52,056 nt of DNA from the NCBI GenBank assembly GCA_947476215.1, contig CANJQI010000010.1:1-52056 (forward strand), in the 5' to 3' direction. This stretch comes from Betaproteobacteria bacterium (GTDB lineage: Bacteria > Pseudomonadota > Gammaproteobacteria > Burkholderiales > SG8-41). The notes under the pieces are model-generated. The model was not told the origin of the DNA. It was given only the letters and a program-made list of their open reading frames with translations, and did no database searches. The translations under genes were made by a program, and so were the position numbers. Below, in pieces: positions 34,811 to 43,678 of this stretch (the first letter of the stretch is position 1; each line of letters opens with the position of its first letter).

Positions 34811-35917
34811 ATGATAGAAAAAGAAATCACCCTGTTGGGATGTGGCGACGTGGGCCCCATGCATGGCGACATGGAGCCTTACAGCACGCTGGTGCGCCCC
34901 GTGCTGGCGACCGGCGATATCCGGTTCGCGCAATGCGAGCGCCTCTACTCGCTAAGAGGTTCGCGCCAGGTGAGCGCGCCTGACGGTGGGCGCGGAACGC
35001 CGGATATGGCGCGCATTTTCACCGACTGCGGATTCAATGTGGTCTCGTTGGCCAGTAATCTCGCGCTCGATTGGGGCGAAGATGCATTGCTCGATACGAT
35101 AGATCTCCTGCGCGACAAAGGCATACAGGTGATAGGCGCAGGCCGCAATCTTAATGAGGCGCGAAAACCCGCGGTGATCGAGAAGGACGGCGTGCGTGTC
35201 GCCATTCTTGCCTATTGTTCCGTGCCCAAGGAAGGTTATTCGGCAGGGCCGAACAAGATCGGCGTCGCCCCCATGCGCGCGCATACGTCTTACGAGCAGG
35301 TCGAGTATCAGGCTGGCATGCCGCCGCGTATCGTTACCGTTCCCGACAGCGAGGACCTGGCGCGCATGGTGGAGGATATTGCTGACGCGAAAAAGACCGC
35401 CCATGCCGTGATCGTGTCGCTGCACTGGGGCATACACTTTATCCCGCGCATCATTGCCGACTATCAACCGCTGGTGGCGAAGGCTGCATACGCAGCGGGC
35501 GCCGATCTGATACTCGGACACCATGCTCATGTTCCAAAAGCGATAGCCACTTATGGTGGCAAGGTCTGCTTTTACAGCCTCAGCAATTTTATTTTTTCGA
35601 GCGCCGTGTCGGGTCTGACACCGGAGCGCATTGAACTCTTTGCCCAGCGTTACGGCGTCACACTGGACCCTGAGTTTCCGAACTTTCCGCTCGGTAATGA
35701 CGCCAGGCGCAGCCTTATCGCCAAGGCGGTTATCTCGCGTGCCGGTATCCGCAAGGTTTCATTCCTGCCTGCGCTGATCGATAAACAGATCCGGCCCGAG
35801 GTGCTGCTGCGCAATGATCCCCGGTTTGACGACGCCGTGAACTTCATGAAGTGGGTGTCCGAGGGTTTTGATCCCACGTTCATGATCGAAGGGAACGAAG
35901 TAATCGTCAGCGGCTGA
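34811..35917 (+). CDS. CapA-like metallophosphoesterase-fold protein
   Basis: 368 residues from the ATG at 34811 (MIEKEITLLGCGDVGP); a GTG four codons earlier (34799) is in frame. Family motifs: CGDVGPMHGD, ARIFTDCGFNVVSLASN, HWGIHFIPR near residue 200, and ADLILGHHAHVPKA with SLSNFIFSS near residues 235-265. In CapA/PgsA proteins the early motif normally reads N-H (SLANNH or SLASNH). Here it is SLASNLALDWG, Leu for His by a single base, while the partial paralogue at the window start keeps His. Loss of this His may reduce or change activity. No signal peptide. The location after a Bug gene and an oxidase suggests a role in carboxylate catabolism rather than capsule synthesis. Confidence 0.85.
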   Translation: MIEKEITLLGCGDVGPMHGDMEPYSTLVRPVLATGDIRFAQCERLYSLRGSRQVSAPDGGRGTPDMARIFTDCGFNVVSLASNLALDWGEDALLDTIDLLRDKGIQVIGAGRNLNEARKPAVIEKDGVRVAILAYCSVPKEGYSAGPNKIGVAPMRAHTSYEQVEYQAGMPPRIVTVPDSEDLARMVEDIADAKKTAHAVIVSLHWGIHFIPRIIADYQPLVAKAAYAAGADLILGHHAHVPKAIATYGGKVCFYSLSNFIFSSAVSGLTPERIELFAQRYGVTLDPEFPNFPLGNDARRSLIAKAVISRAGIRKVSFLPALIDKQIRPEVLLRNDPRFDDAVNFMKWVSEGFDPTFMIEGNEVIVSG

Positions 35918-35940
35918 TCGCGCAACGTTGATGAGCAGAG

Positions 35941-36897
35941 CTACTCCGCCTGTATTCCGGCGTCCTTGATGAGCTTGCCCATGCGAATCATTTCAGTCCT
36001 GATGGATGCCGAAAACTGTTCGGGTGTAACCGGATCGGCCTCGGCGCCGGTGTTGAGCAATTTCTCGCGCACATCGGCGCGGTTCAGATAGCGCACGATT
36101 TCCTGATTCAGGCGATTGATAATGGCGGCTGGTGTGCCCGCCGGCGCCCATGAACCCTGCTTCTCCTTGAATTCGAACCCTGGTATCGTAGTGGCGACGG
36201 TAGGAAGGCCGGGGAACAGGGCCGAGGGTTCGGTACTGCTGACGGCAAGGGCTCTCAGTCTGGCCGATTTGAGATGCGGCATCACGATGGTCGCACCGCC
36301 GAAGCTCAGATGTACTTCCCCGCTCAGCAATGCGGTGTGCGCCGACGCCGGGCCTTTGTAGGATATGCCCACCATGTTGACGCGCGTCAGTGACTTGAAC
36401 AACTCGGCGCAGAGATGGGACGATGTGCCCGCGATGCTGGTGCTGTAATTGAGCGCGCCCGGACGGGATTTCGCCAGCGCAATCAATTCCGCGACGGATT
36501 TGACCGGTACTGACGGATGCAAAACCAGCACGTTGGGTGATTTGGTGGTCGACGTAATAGGCGCAAAATCGGTAACAGGATCGTAAGGCATCTTGCGCGT
36601 CAGTGGCGCTAGCCACAGGCTGCTGCCCAGTGCCAGCAGGCTGTAGCCGTCGGGCGGCGCTTTGGCGGCCGCGACCGCTGCGGCTATCGTGCCGCGGTTA
36701 TCCACGACGACCGACTGCCCGAGGGCGCTGCTGAGGCCTTGCGCGATCAGACGCGCGTTGAAGTCAGAGTTGCCTCCGGGTTCGCTCGCGTACACGCGTA
36801 TAACACGATTCGGATAGTCCTGTGCCGAGACCCCGTTTGTTGCCGTAAACGCGAGGCCGGCCGACCCCAAGAACGCAATCAGATTACCAAACTGCAT
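35941..36897 (-). CDS. Bug/TctC-family periplasmic solute-binding protein (DFxxRLIA subgroup)
   Basis: 318 residues. Signal peptide to about residue 25 (TNGVSAQ), then DYPNRVIRVYASEPGGNSD, with loop FNARLIAQGLSSALG. Later: MPYDPVTDFAPI, HPSVPVKSVAELIALAKS, GISYKGPASAHTALLSGEV in place of VPYKGGGPA, and the ending GKLIKDAGIQAE. It is closest in loop and tail to the genes at 1841 and 32747. It faces the CapA gene convergently (24 bp) and the MmgE gene at 36968 divergently (70 bp between starts), so it is probably transcribed alone. Confidence 0.92.
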   Translation of the reverse strand: MQFGNLIAFLGSAGLAFTATNGVSAQDYPNRVIRVYASEPGGNSDFNARLIAQGLSSALGQSVVVDNRGTIAAAVAAAKAPPDGYSLLALGSSLWLAPLTRKMPYDPVTDFAPITSTTKSPNVLVLHPSVPVKSVAELIALAKSRPGALNYSTSIAGTSSHLCAELFKSLTRVNMVGISYKGPASAHTALLSGEVHLSFGGATIVMPHLKSARLRALAVSSTEPSALFPGLPTVATTIPGFEFKEKQGSWAPAGTPAAIINRLNQEIVRYLNRADVREKLLNTGAEADPVTPEQFSASIRTEMIRMGKLIKDAGIQAE

Positions 36898-36967
36898 TTC
36901 GTTTCCTCCTGGACGTTTATTATCACGCTTTGCGCACCTTTTGTGAGATCATTTTGCCATTCATCAG

Positions 36968-38350
36968 ATGCAGAATCAGGACATGATAACTGACACACTT
37001 GCCCGTCACGCTTCCTCGCTGGCGTATAGCGATATTCCCGCAGCGACTTTAGAAACTGCCAAAAGGCTATTGCTTGATGGCATAGGCTGCCTGCTCGCAG
37101 GCACGCGCGCGACGCCGGGACGCCTGGCGGCGCGGACCATTGCGCGTTTCAAGTTCGGCGGCGCCGGGCATTCAACCATCCTGATCAACGGCAGCCGGGG
37201 ATCGGCACGCGATGCGGCATTCGTTAACGGCATTACGCTATACGGGGTGGGTATAAACGACATACACCAGCCGTCGGGGTCTCATCCGGGCGGATGCATT
37301 ATTCCGGTACTGCTCGCGGTGGGTGAATGGCAAGGCTCGTCGGGGAAAGACATGATCGCCGCGATGACGGCGGGATACGATGTGCAGGGCCGCCTCGGTC
37401 GGGGCGTCATCCCCAGCCACCGCGAACGGGGATTCCATCCGACCGGTACATTGGGTACCTTCGGTGCAACGGCTGCGGCCGGGCGATTGCTGAACCTGAG
37501 TAGCGACCTGATGGTTTCCGCGATGGGTTTGGCTGGCAGCCAGGCGGCGGGGCTCAAGGCTTACCAGACTGATGGCTCCATGACTCTGATTTATCATGCT
37601 GGGCGCGCAGCGCAGAATGGCGTTGAGGCTGCGGTGCTGGCGCAGGACGGTTTTGTCGGCCCGCGCACCGTAATCGAAGATCCCATGGGTTTTGTCGCGG
37701 CGACCTCGGATCGCAACGATCTTCAAGCCATTACCCGCGGACTGGGAGAGCAATTCGAAGTCGACGCCACCAGCTTTCGTCCTTACTTCGGATGCGCGCT
37801 CACAATTCCGGGGTCGGGCGCTACAGCAAGAATCATGAAAACCGAGCCCAGGCATCGTCCGGAAGATGTCGTGGCGATAAAAGTGCGGTGCAGTCCGTTG
37901 ATGGTGGAGGAGGTCAGCAAGGCTGATCCGACGACCCTCCTCGCAGCCCGCCTCAGTCTGCAATTCAATATCGGCCTGGTGATGATGCATGGCGATGTAT
38001 TGATTGGTGATATTGACGAAGACGATTTGAACAATCCGGCGATACGCCGTTTCCTGCCGCTCGTCGAATTTGAGACAGACCCGGGCATAGCGCGTTATCA
38101 CTGCACCGTTACCGTTCGGTTCCAGGATGGCGGCGAGATCAGCGCGGAGGCGTCCAAGCTCAAAGGCGGACCGGACAATCCCATGGGGTGGGACGACGTG
38201 GAGCATAAGTTTCTGGAGTTGGTTAAGCCGCTGGGTTTCGGGGAACAGGCTGCATGCATCGTCCAGATGGTACGCGGCGTGGAAGAAACAAACGGCGTTG
38301 ACCTCGTCAATGCCATCAATGTTCTGGTTCGTCACTCCGAAGTGCAATAG
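36968..38350 (+). CDS. MmgE/PrpD family protein
   Basis: 460 residues; an in-frame ATG at 36983 (MITDTLARHASSLAY) aligns better with the start of the paralogue at 40394 and may be the true start. Segments: ETAKRLLLDGIGCLLAGTRA, RGSARDAAFVNGITLYGVG, NDIHQPSGSHPGGCIIPVLLA, GFHPTGTLGTFGATAAAGRL. It opens a four-gene plus-strand set, MmgE-Bug-Bug-MmgE, with gaps of 13, 31 and 43 bp. Two MmgE/PrpD enzymes with two binding proteins suggest one pathway for a polycarboxylate, with the two enzymes acting on related intermediates. Confidence 0.9.
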   Translation: MQNQDMITDTLARHASSLAYSDIPAATLETAKRLLLDGIGCLLAGTRATPGRLAARTIARFKFGGAGHSTILINGSRGSARDAAFVNGITLYGVGINDIHQPSGSHPGGCIIPVLLAVGEWQGSSGKDMIAAMTAGYDVQGRLGRGVIPSHRERGFHPTGTLGTFGATAAAGRLLNLSSDLMVSAMGLAGSQAAGLKAYQTDGSMTLIYHAGRAAQNGVEAAVLAQDGFVGPRTVIEDPMGFVAATSDRNDLQAITRGLGEQFEVDATSFRPYFGCALTIPGSGATARIMKTEPRHRPEDVVAIKVRCSPLMVEEVSKADPTTLLAARLSLQFNIGLVMMHGDVLIGDIDEDDLNNPAIRRFLPLVEFETDPGIARYHCTVTVRFQDGGEISAEASKLKGGPDNPMGWDDVEHKFLELVKPLGFGEQAACIVQMVRGVEETNGVDLVNAINVLVRHSEVQ

Positions 38351-38363
38351 TAAAGGGGCGACC

Positions 38364-39359
38364 ATGAAGTTGAGGATATTCCGGCAGTTCCTTGGAGCGA
38401 TTGCAGGTGTGATCCTGATGTCTTGCACCACCGCGCCCGTCGCGGAAGACTATCCATCCAGGCCGATCCGGTTGCTCGTTCCGTTCGCGCCGGGCGGCGG
38501 CACGGATGTCGTCACGCGCATAGTCGGGCAGCGGCTCAGCGAGTCCTGGGCGAAGGCTGTGGTCATTGACAATCGTCCTGGCGCCGCGGGTATCGCGGCA
38601 TTTGAAATTGTCGCGCGCGCGCCCGCTGACGGCTACACGCTGGCCACCACGTCGACGAGTCAGGCTATTTTTCCAAGCTTGTACCCAAAATTACCCTATG
38701 ATCCGGTCAAGGATTTTGCGCCGGTTGCGCTGATGACACGATTGCAGGGCATAGTCGTGTCAGGTCCGTCGTTTCCACCCAATTCAGTGAAGGAACTGAT
38801 CGCCTATGCCAGGACAAGGCCGGGCGAGGTCAATTTTGCGTCAACGGGTACCGGCGGTATCGGGCATCTCACACTTGAACTCATCAAGAAAATGGCGGGT
38901 ATCAGCATGACGCATGTCCCGTACAAGGGCAGTGCGCCGGCGTACAACGATCTGATGAGCGGACAAGTGCAGTTGTTGTCGAATAACATCATTTCGACGA
39001 TGCCGCTGATCAGGTCAGGAAAGCTCAAGCCACTGGCCGTAACGGGCGCGGCGCGTTCGGCGATCGCACCCAGCGTTCCAACCGTGGCTGAATCCGGTTT
39101 GCCAGGGTTCGAGGGCAGCTCGTGGTTCGGGATAGTCGCGCCGGCAAGAACGCCGAAAGCCGTGGTGGACAAGCTCAATCGGGAAATCGTGCGCATTGTG
39201 CAAACGGCGGATGTACGTGAGCGTCTGCAGGCGCAAGGGGCGGAAGTCGCCGAGGATTACAGTCCTGATGCATTCGGTCGGATGTTGCAGATGGAGCGTG
39301 ACAAGTGGGCGGATGTCATTAAATCTGTCGGTATCAAACTTGAAGGACTGCCGCAGTAA
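38364..39359 (+). CDS. Bug/TctC-family solute-binding protein with possible lipobox
   Basis: 331 residues from the ATG at 38364, with AGGGG 5 nt upstream; a frame open from 38127 is spurious overlap with the previous gene. The signal segment GAIAGVILMSCTTAPVAED has Leu-Met-Ser-Cys, an acceptable lipoprotein box with Cys at residue 21. That is unusual for this normally soluble family and could tether the protein to a membrane. The rest is canonical: YPSRPIRLLVPFAPGGGTDVVTRIV, LPYDPVKDFAPVALM, SVKELIAYARTRPGEV, HVPYKGSAPAYNDLMSGQV, and EGLPQ at the end. Second gene of the MmgE-Bug-Bug-MmgE set. Confidence 0.92.
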   Translation: MKLRIFRQFLGAIAGVILMSCTTAPVAEDYPSRPIRLLVPFAPGGGTDVVTRIVGQRLSESWAKAVVIDNRPGAAGIAAFEIVARAPADGYTLATTSTSQAIFPSLYPKLPYDPVKDFAPVALMTRLQGIVVSGPSFPPNSVKELIAYARTRPGEVNFASTGTGGIGHLTLELIKKMAGISMTHVPYKGSAPAYNDLMSGQVQLLSNNIISTMPLIRSGKLKPLAVTGAARSAIAPSVPTVAESGLPGFEGSSWFGIVAPARTPKAVVDKLNREIVRIVQTADVRERLQAQGAEVAEDYSPDAFGRMLQMERDKWADVIKSVGIKLEGLPQ

Positions 39360-39390
39360 GCGGTGAGGAGCGCTCGACGATGAACACACC

Positions 39391-40350
39391 ATGCGATTTT
39401 TGATTTATCTAACCGGCCTGCTTGCGGCATGCTTGCATGCAGTGTCCGCGCAGGCCTTCCCTGACAAACCCATCCGGTTTATCCTGCCTTATCCCCCTGG
39501 CGGGGCCACTGACATCATTGCGCGGATATTTACAACCAAACTCGCCGAAGCGTGGGGCCAGCAGGTGATCATAGATCATCGCGGCGGCGGTGCGAGTATC
39601 GTGGGCACCGAACTTGCCGCAAAGGCCGCGCCTGACGGATATACGATGTTGATGGGCACCTTCGGATTCGCAATTACCCCCATCCTTCACAAGAAGTTGC
39701 CTTACGACATCGTACGGGATTTCACGCCAGTCGGGTTGATGGCTAATGGTTTGCTGGTATTGGTAGTCCATCCGGGTTTGCCGGTGCAGTCGGTCAAAGA
39801 TCTGATTGCTTATGCGAAGTCCAGGCCCGGACAACTTAACTATGGTTCAACCGGCGGCGGCAGCGGCAGCAACATGGCTGCGCTGCTGTTCCAGTCCATG
39901 ACCGTTGTTCGTATGACGGGTGTTCCATACAACGGGGCGGGGCCCAGTCTGGTTGCGTTGCTGGGAGGTGAACTGAATCTGATATTCAGCAACATCCTGC
40001 CCACCACGCCACACGTCAAGGCGGGGAAACTTCGTGCCCTGGGCGTCAGCAGCATAAAGCGTTCCATTGCTTTACCCGATATCCCGACCATTGCTGAAGC
40101 GGGTGTCGCGGGATTCGAAACCCTCAACTGGTATAGCGTGCTCGTTCCGCGAGGCACTCCCCAGTCCATCGTGTCTCAACTCAATGGCGGTATCGTGCGT
40201 GCCGCGCAAAGTCCTGAAGTGCGGGAGCAGTTGGTTGCGCAGGGACTGGAGCCCGCATCCAGCTCGCCGCAGGATCTCGCGCGGTATATCGCCGCTGAAG
40301 TTGCCAAATGGTCGAGGGTGGTCAGGGAAACTGGTGCGCTTCATGACTGA
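39391..40350 (+). CDS. Bug/TctC-family periplasmic solute-binding protein
   Basis: 319 residues with a short signal peptide ending VSAQA (about residue 22), then FPDKPIRFILPYPPGGATDIIARIF. Motifs: LPYDIVRDFTPVGLM, HPGLPVQSVKDLIAYAKS, GVPYNGAGPSLVALLGGEL and PRGTPQSIVSQLNGGI. VPYNG replaces VPYKG, a Lys-to-Asn change in the second ligand loop that may alter charge recognition. It differs clearly from the Bug just upstream, so the operon carries two binding specificities. The ribosome site before the ATG at 39391 is poor. Confidence 0.91.
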   Translation: MRFLIYLTGLLAACLHAVSAQAFPDKPIRFILPYPPGGATDIIARIFTTKLAEAWGQQVIIDHRGGGASIVGTELAAKAAPDGYTMLMGTFGFAITPILHKKLPYDIVRDFTPVGLMANGLLVLVVHPGLPVQSVKDLIAYAKSRPGQLNYGSTGGGSGSNMAALLFQSMTVVRMTGVPYNGAGPSLVALLGGELNLIFSNILPTTPHVKAGKLRALGVSSIKRSIALPDIPTIAEAGVAGFETLNWYSVLVPRGTPQSIVSQLNGGIVRAAQSPEVREQLVAQGLEPASSSPQDLARYIAAEVAKWSRVVRETGALHD

Positions 40351-40393
40351 CCGGGGCGCGGGAAACGGCCGATAACTATGGAATGCAACTAGC

Positions 40394-41764
40394 ATGGCGA
40401 CTATAGCGGAACGATTATCCGAATTTGCTCATGATCTAGCCTATGAGGCGATTCCTGAAGAGGTAAAGCGCAGAGCCCGCTACCTGATACTGGACGCGAC
40501 GGGCATCGCGCTGGCAGCGAGTACCTATGACTTCGCGCACAAGACCGTCAATTCGCTGGCCAGTTTCGGAGTCGGCGACAGCGACGTGATCGGCATGCCG
40601 GTCAAACTGCACTTGCGCGATGCGGTGCTGGCCAATGGTTCCCTGATACATGGCCTGGATTACGACGACACGCATTTGATGGGGCCCATACACGTGACCT
40701 CTAGCTGTTTTTCGACAGCGCTGGGCGTCGCGGCTCATGCGAGGAAATCCGGCAAGGAATTGCTCGCGGCATACATAGTGGGTGTGGAAACCGCAACACG
40801 CGTCGCCGCGGTTGCCAAGGGCAGACTGACGCGGATCGGATTCCACCCCACGGGTCTGGCCGCGGCGTTCGGCTGCAGCCTTATTACGGGCAAGGCATAC
40901 GACCTTTCCCTGGAGCAACTTACCATGGCGCAGGGGATAGTCCTCAGCATGGCATCCGGCGCACGCGAATACAGCTCCAATTCTTCCGGATCAAAGCGCT
41001 TGCACCCGGGCTGGGGCGGTGTTGCGGGTATCACTGCGGCAGTACTGGCCCGCGGCGGCGTCACCGGGCCGCGAACCACCTACGAAGGGCGCTATGGATT
41101 ATATGCGTCGCATCTGGGAGCCGATGTTACCCCTGAGGATCTGGCGCGGGCGACCGCCGAACTCGGCAGCCGCTGGGAAACCCTGCACGTGGCTATTAAA
41201 CCGTTTCCCGTGGGTCAGCACAATATTCCGTTCATAGATGCGGCTATCGCCATTGCCCGGCAGGGCAAGATTCGTAGCGAGGACATACAGTCCGTCGAGG
41301 CTCTGGTGGGGCAGCGTCTGGTGGGCGTCGTGTGCGAGCCGCTGGCGATGAGAAGGCGGCCCGTCGACAGTTACGCAGCGCAGTTCAGTATTTATTTTGC
41401 GATCGCGTGCGCGCTGTCGCGTCAGAGATTCACGCTTGCGGACCTTGAGTGCCATGCGGATGCTGATTTGCTGTCACTCGCCGACAAAGTGAGCTACAGC
41501 CTGGATCCCAACGCAGGTCATCCCTACCATTCGACCGCGGAAGTGATCGTAACGCTCAAGAACGGACAGGTGTTGCGCCACCGTGAGGAGGATGCCCGGG
41601 GTTCCACCGACAAGCCGCTCTCCGAGGACGACATTGTCGACAAATACATGGCCAATGCGCAGATGGCTGCGTCGTGCCGTCGTGCCGAGGCGATCAAGAA
41701 CCTGATACTGGCCGTGGAGATGACTGACGCACAATACTTGGGTCAGCAACTCGCGGCTGTATAG
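40394..41764 (+). CDS. MmgE/PrpD family protein
   Basis: 456 residues starting MATIAERLSEFAHDLAYEAIP. Segments: RARYLILDATGIALAASTYDF, LRDAVLANGSLIHGLDYDDTH near residue 85 with the Asp-Asp-Thr-His cluster, HVTSSCFSTALGVAAHARKSG, and GFHPTGLAAAFGCSLITGKAY. The GFHPTG segment and N-terminal helices are shared with the protein at 36968. It closes the MmgE-Bug-Bug-MmgE set and ends 40 bp before the convergent GMC oxidoreductase gene. Confidence 0.9.
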   Translation: MATIAERLSEFAHDLAYEAIPEEVKRRARYLILDATGIALAASTYDFAHKTVNSLASFGVGDSDVIGMPVKLHLRDAVLANGSLIHGLDYDDTHLMGPIHVTSSCFSTALGVAAHARKSGKELLAAYIVGVETATRVAAVAKGRLTRIGFHPTGLAAAFGCSLITGKAYDLSLEQLTMAQGIVLSMASGAREYSSNSSGSKRLHPGWGGVAGITAAVLARGGVTGPRTTYEGRYGLYASHLGADVTPEDLARATAELGSRWETLHVAIKPFPVGQHNIPFIDAAIAIARQGKIRSEDIQSVEALVGQRLVGVVCEPLAMRRRPVDSYAAQFSIYFAIACALSRQRFTLADLECHADADLLSLADKVSYSLDPNAGHPYHSTAEVIVTLKNGQVLRHREEDARGSTDKPLSEDDIVDKYMANAQMAASCRRAEAIKNLILAVEMTDAQYLGQQLAAV

Positions 41765-41804
41765 AAGACGGTTAATTCCAACGATCGTTTGCGGAATCCA
41801 CGGA

Positions 41805-43427
41805 TTAACTGGCCTGCGCATCCTCCAACATCATCGCCGCGCATTTTTCCCCTATCATAATGGCTGGTGCGTTGGTGTTGCCGGCAACGATACGCGGCAT
41901 GATGGAGCAGTCCGCGACTCTGAGCCGGCCGACACCGCGTACTCGCAGACGCGGGTCAACCACCGCCATGTCGTCGACGCCCATTTTGCAGGTGCTGGTG
42001 GGGTGATGATTCGATCGCCCATGCTGGTGGCAGAAATCGATCCAGTCGGTATCGCTGCTGCACGACGGTCCAGGTGTATGCTCCTCGACCACATACTTTG
42101 AGATCGCCGGCTGCGACATGACTTTACGCGCGGCACGCAGTCCCGCCACGGCGGTGTTGCGATCACGTTCCGAGGCAAAAAAGTTGAACAGCATTTCGGG
42201 TGCTGTGGCGGGATCGGGGCTCTTGATGCGCACATGTCCGCGATTGTCGGGATGCCAGATATTCATGCACACGCCGAAACTGGAGAATGGATAGAGTCCG
42301 AATCCGTCCCGGGAACGCATACCGGCGCTGCGGCTCCACAATTGCAGTACCAGTCTCACATCCGGCGCATCCAGAGCAGTGTCGGTGCGTATGCAGCCGC
42401 CGCTCGTCGTTGCGGTGCATGCCATCATACCTGTGCGTAGCAGCAGATATTGCGCACCCATCACGTAGCGTTTGAAGAGATTGTTGTATTCATCATTGAC
42501 GGTGACGGGCCGCGAACACTTGTAAGTAATGGCGGCGGCGAAATGGTCCTGCAGATTTTCCCCTACGCCCTTCAGATCGGACAGCACGGGAATGCCGTGC
42601 TGCTGCAGCAAGGCGCCGGGTCCAAGTCCGGACAGTTGCAGCAACTGCGGCGAATTGAACGTGCCGCCGGAGGATATGACCTCACGCCTTGCCGTCACCG
42701 TTTCAAGTTTGCCGGCGCGACGAATCTCGACACCCGTGGCCTGGCCGTCCTTGAACAGGATACGGGTCGCGAGCGCGTTGGTGATGATGCTCAGATTGCC
42801 GCGCGCACGTGCCGGCTTCAGATAGGCCATCGCGGTGCTGCATCGTTCGCCGTTGCGTATGGTCGCCTGGTTGTAACCAAAGCCCTCCTGCCGCGCGCCG
42901 TTGAAGTCGTCGTTGCGGGGATAACCGGCCTGTTCGGCGGCGGAGATGAAGGCGTCGGCCAATTCATGCCGCGGGCAGGTCGACACGGTGAGCGGACCGC
43001 CGACGTTGTGAAATTCGCTGGCACCGCGATCGTTGTCTTCGGCTTTCTTAAAGTATGGCAGCACGTCCTCATAGTCCCAGCCGACACAACCGAGCTGGCG
43101 CCAATGTTCGTAGTCTTCGCGTTGTCCGCGCATGTAGAGCATGCCGTTGATGGAGCTGGTTCCGCCCAGTACCTTGCCGCGTGGCTGCGTGGTGCGGGCG
43201 CCGGAAAGATGGGGTTCGGACTCGCCCTCGTAGCCCCAGTTGTATTGTTTATGGTCATAGAGTTTGCCGAATCCCAGCGGTGCCCTGAACCAGAAACTGT
43301 CGTCCTTGCCGCCGGCTTCGATCAGGGCAACGGAATACTTGCCGGATTCGCTGAGGCGCGTCGCAACCACGCATCCCGACGATCCGGCGCCCACCACTAC
43401 ATAGTCAAATTCACCCGCTGATTGCAT
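41805..43427 (-). CDS. GMC-family FAD oxidoreductase (choline dehydrogenase-like)
   Basis: 540 residues. The FAD-binding Rossmann motif is at the start, VVVGAGSSGCVVATRLSESG (about 10-30), followed by the GMC signature RGKVLGGTSSINGMLYMRG near residues 78-96 and GGTFNSPQLLQLSGLGP near 250. The C terminus shows HHPTSTCKMG with the catalytic His region and VAGNTNAPAIMIGEKCA. It would oxidise an alcohol to an aldehyde with FAD. It is the last gene of the minus-strand run CoA-transferase, Nudix, Bug, enolase-superfamily protein, but with a 251-bp gap before it, so it may have its own promoter. Confidence 0.92.
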   Translation of the reverse strand: MQSAGEFDYVVVGAGSSGCVVATRLSESGKYSVALIEAGGKDDSFWFRAPLGFGKLYDHKQYNWGYEGESEPHLSGARTTQPRGKVLGGTSSINGMLYMRGQREDYEHWRQLGCVGWDYEDVLPYFKKAEDNDRGASEFHNVGGPLTVSTCPRHELADAFISAAEQAGYPRNDDFNGARQEGFGYNQATIRNGERCSTAMAYLKPARARGNLSIITNALATRILFKDGQATGVEIRRAGKLETVTARREVISSGGTFNSPQLLQLSGLGPGALLQQHGIPVLSDLKGVGENLQDHFAAAITYKCSRPVTVNDEYNNLFKRYVMGAQYLLLRTGMMACTATTSGGCIRTDTALDAPDVRLVLQLWSRSAGMRSRDGFGLYPFSSFGVCMNIWHPDNRGHVRIKSPDPATAPEMLFNFFASERDRNTAVAGLRAARKVMSQPAISKYVVEEHTPGPSCSSDTDWIDFCHQHGRSNHHPTSTCKMGVDDMAVVDPRLRVRGVGRLRVADCSIMPRIVAGNTNAPAIMIGEKCAAMMLEDAQAS

Positions 43428-43678
43428 TTCACACTCCTGTTATTGAGTCTGGTTGCCATGGCACTACCTTAAGGTTCTCTGGCGCTATGCGCAAGAGTAG
43501 GGGCGACGCGATTACTGGTTCAATTCAAACTCTCGACGCAGAGGACGCGGTGGACGCAGAGGAAACCCCTTATTTTGGCTCGGCCCAAGCTCTTACCCCG
43601 CGCACCACTGCGCCCTCGGCGGCCACCGCGATGAGCGGTTGAGCTTCTTAATGTGACGGAGGAAAACTTGGCTATACA
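43428..43678. other. 251-bp intergenic stretch without a recognised gene
   Basis: Between the GMC and enolase-superfamily genes no frame resembles a protein. The segment holds a CGCAGAGGACGCGGTGGACG stretch at 43537-43556, of the kind seen in dispersed intergenic repeats of proteobacteria. CGCGGTGG at 43546-43553 is inverted at 43623-43630. The symmetry is short and no second copy was noticed in the window. Confidence 0.4.

Noticed and set aside
37238-38431. A 397-codon reverse frame opposite the MmgE/PrpD gene at 36968
   Set aside because: No motif, and it overlaps a full-length family member and the start of the next Bug gene.
42450-43421. A 323-codon plus-strand frame opposite the GMC oxidoreductase
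   Set aside because: The GMC protein on the other strand has full FAD and C-terminal signatures; the forward frame has none.
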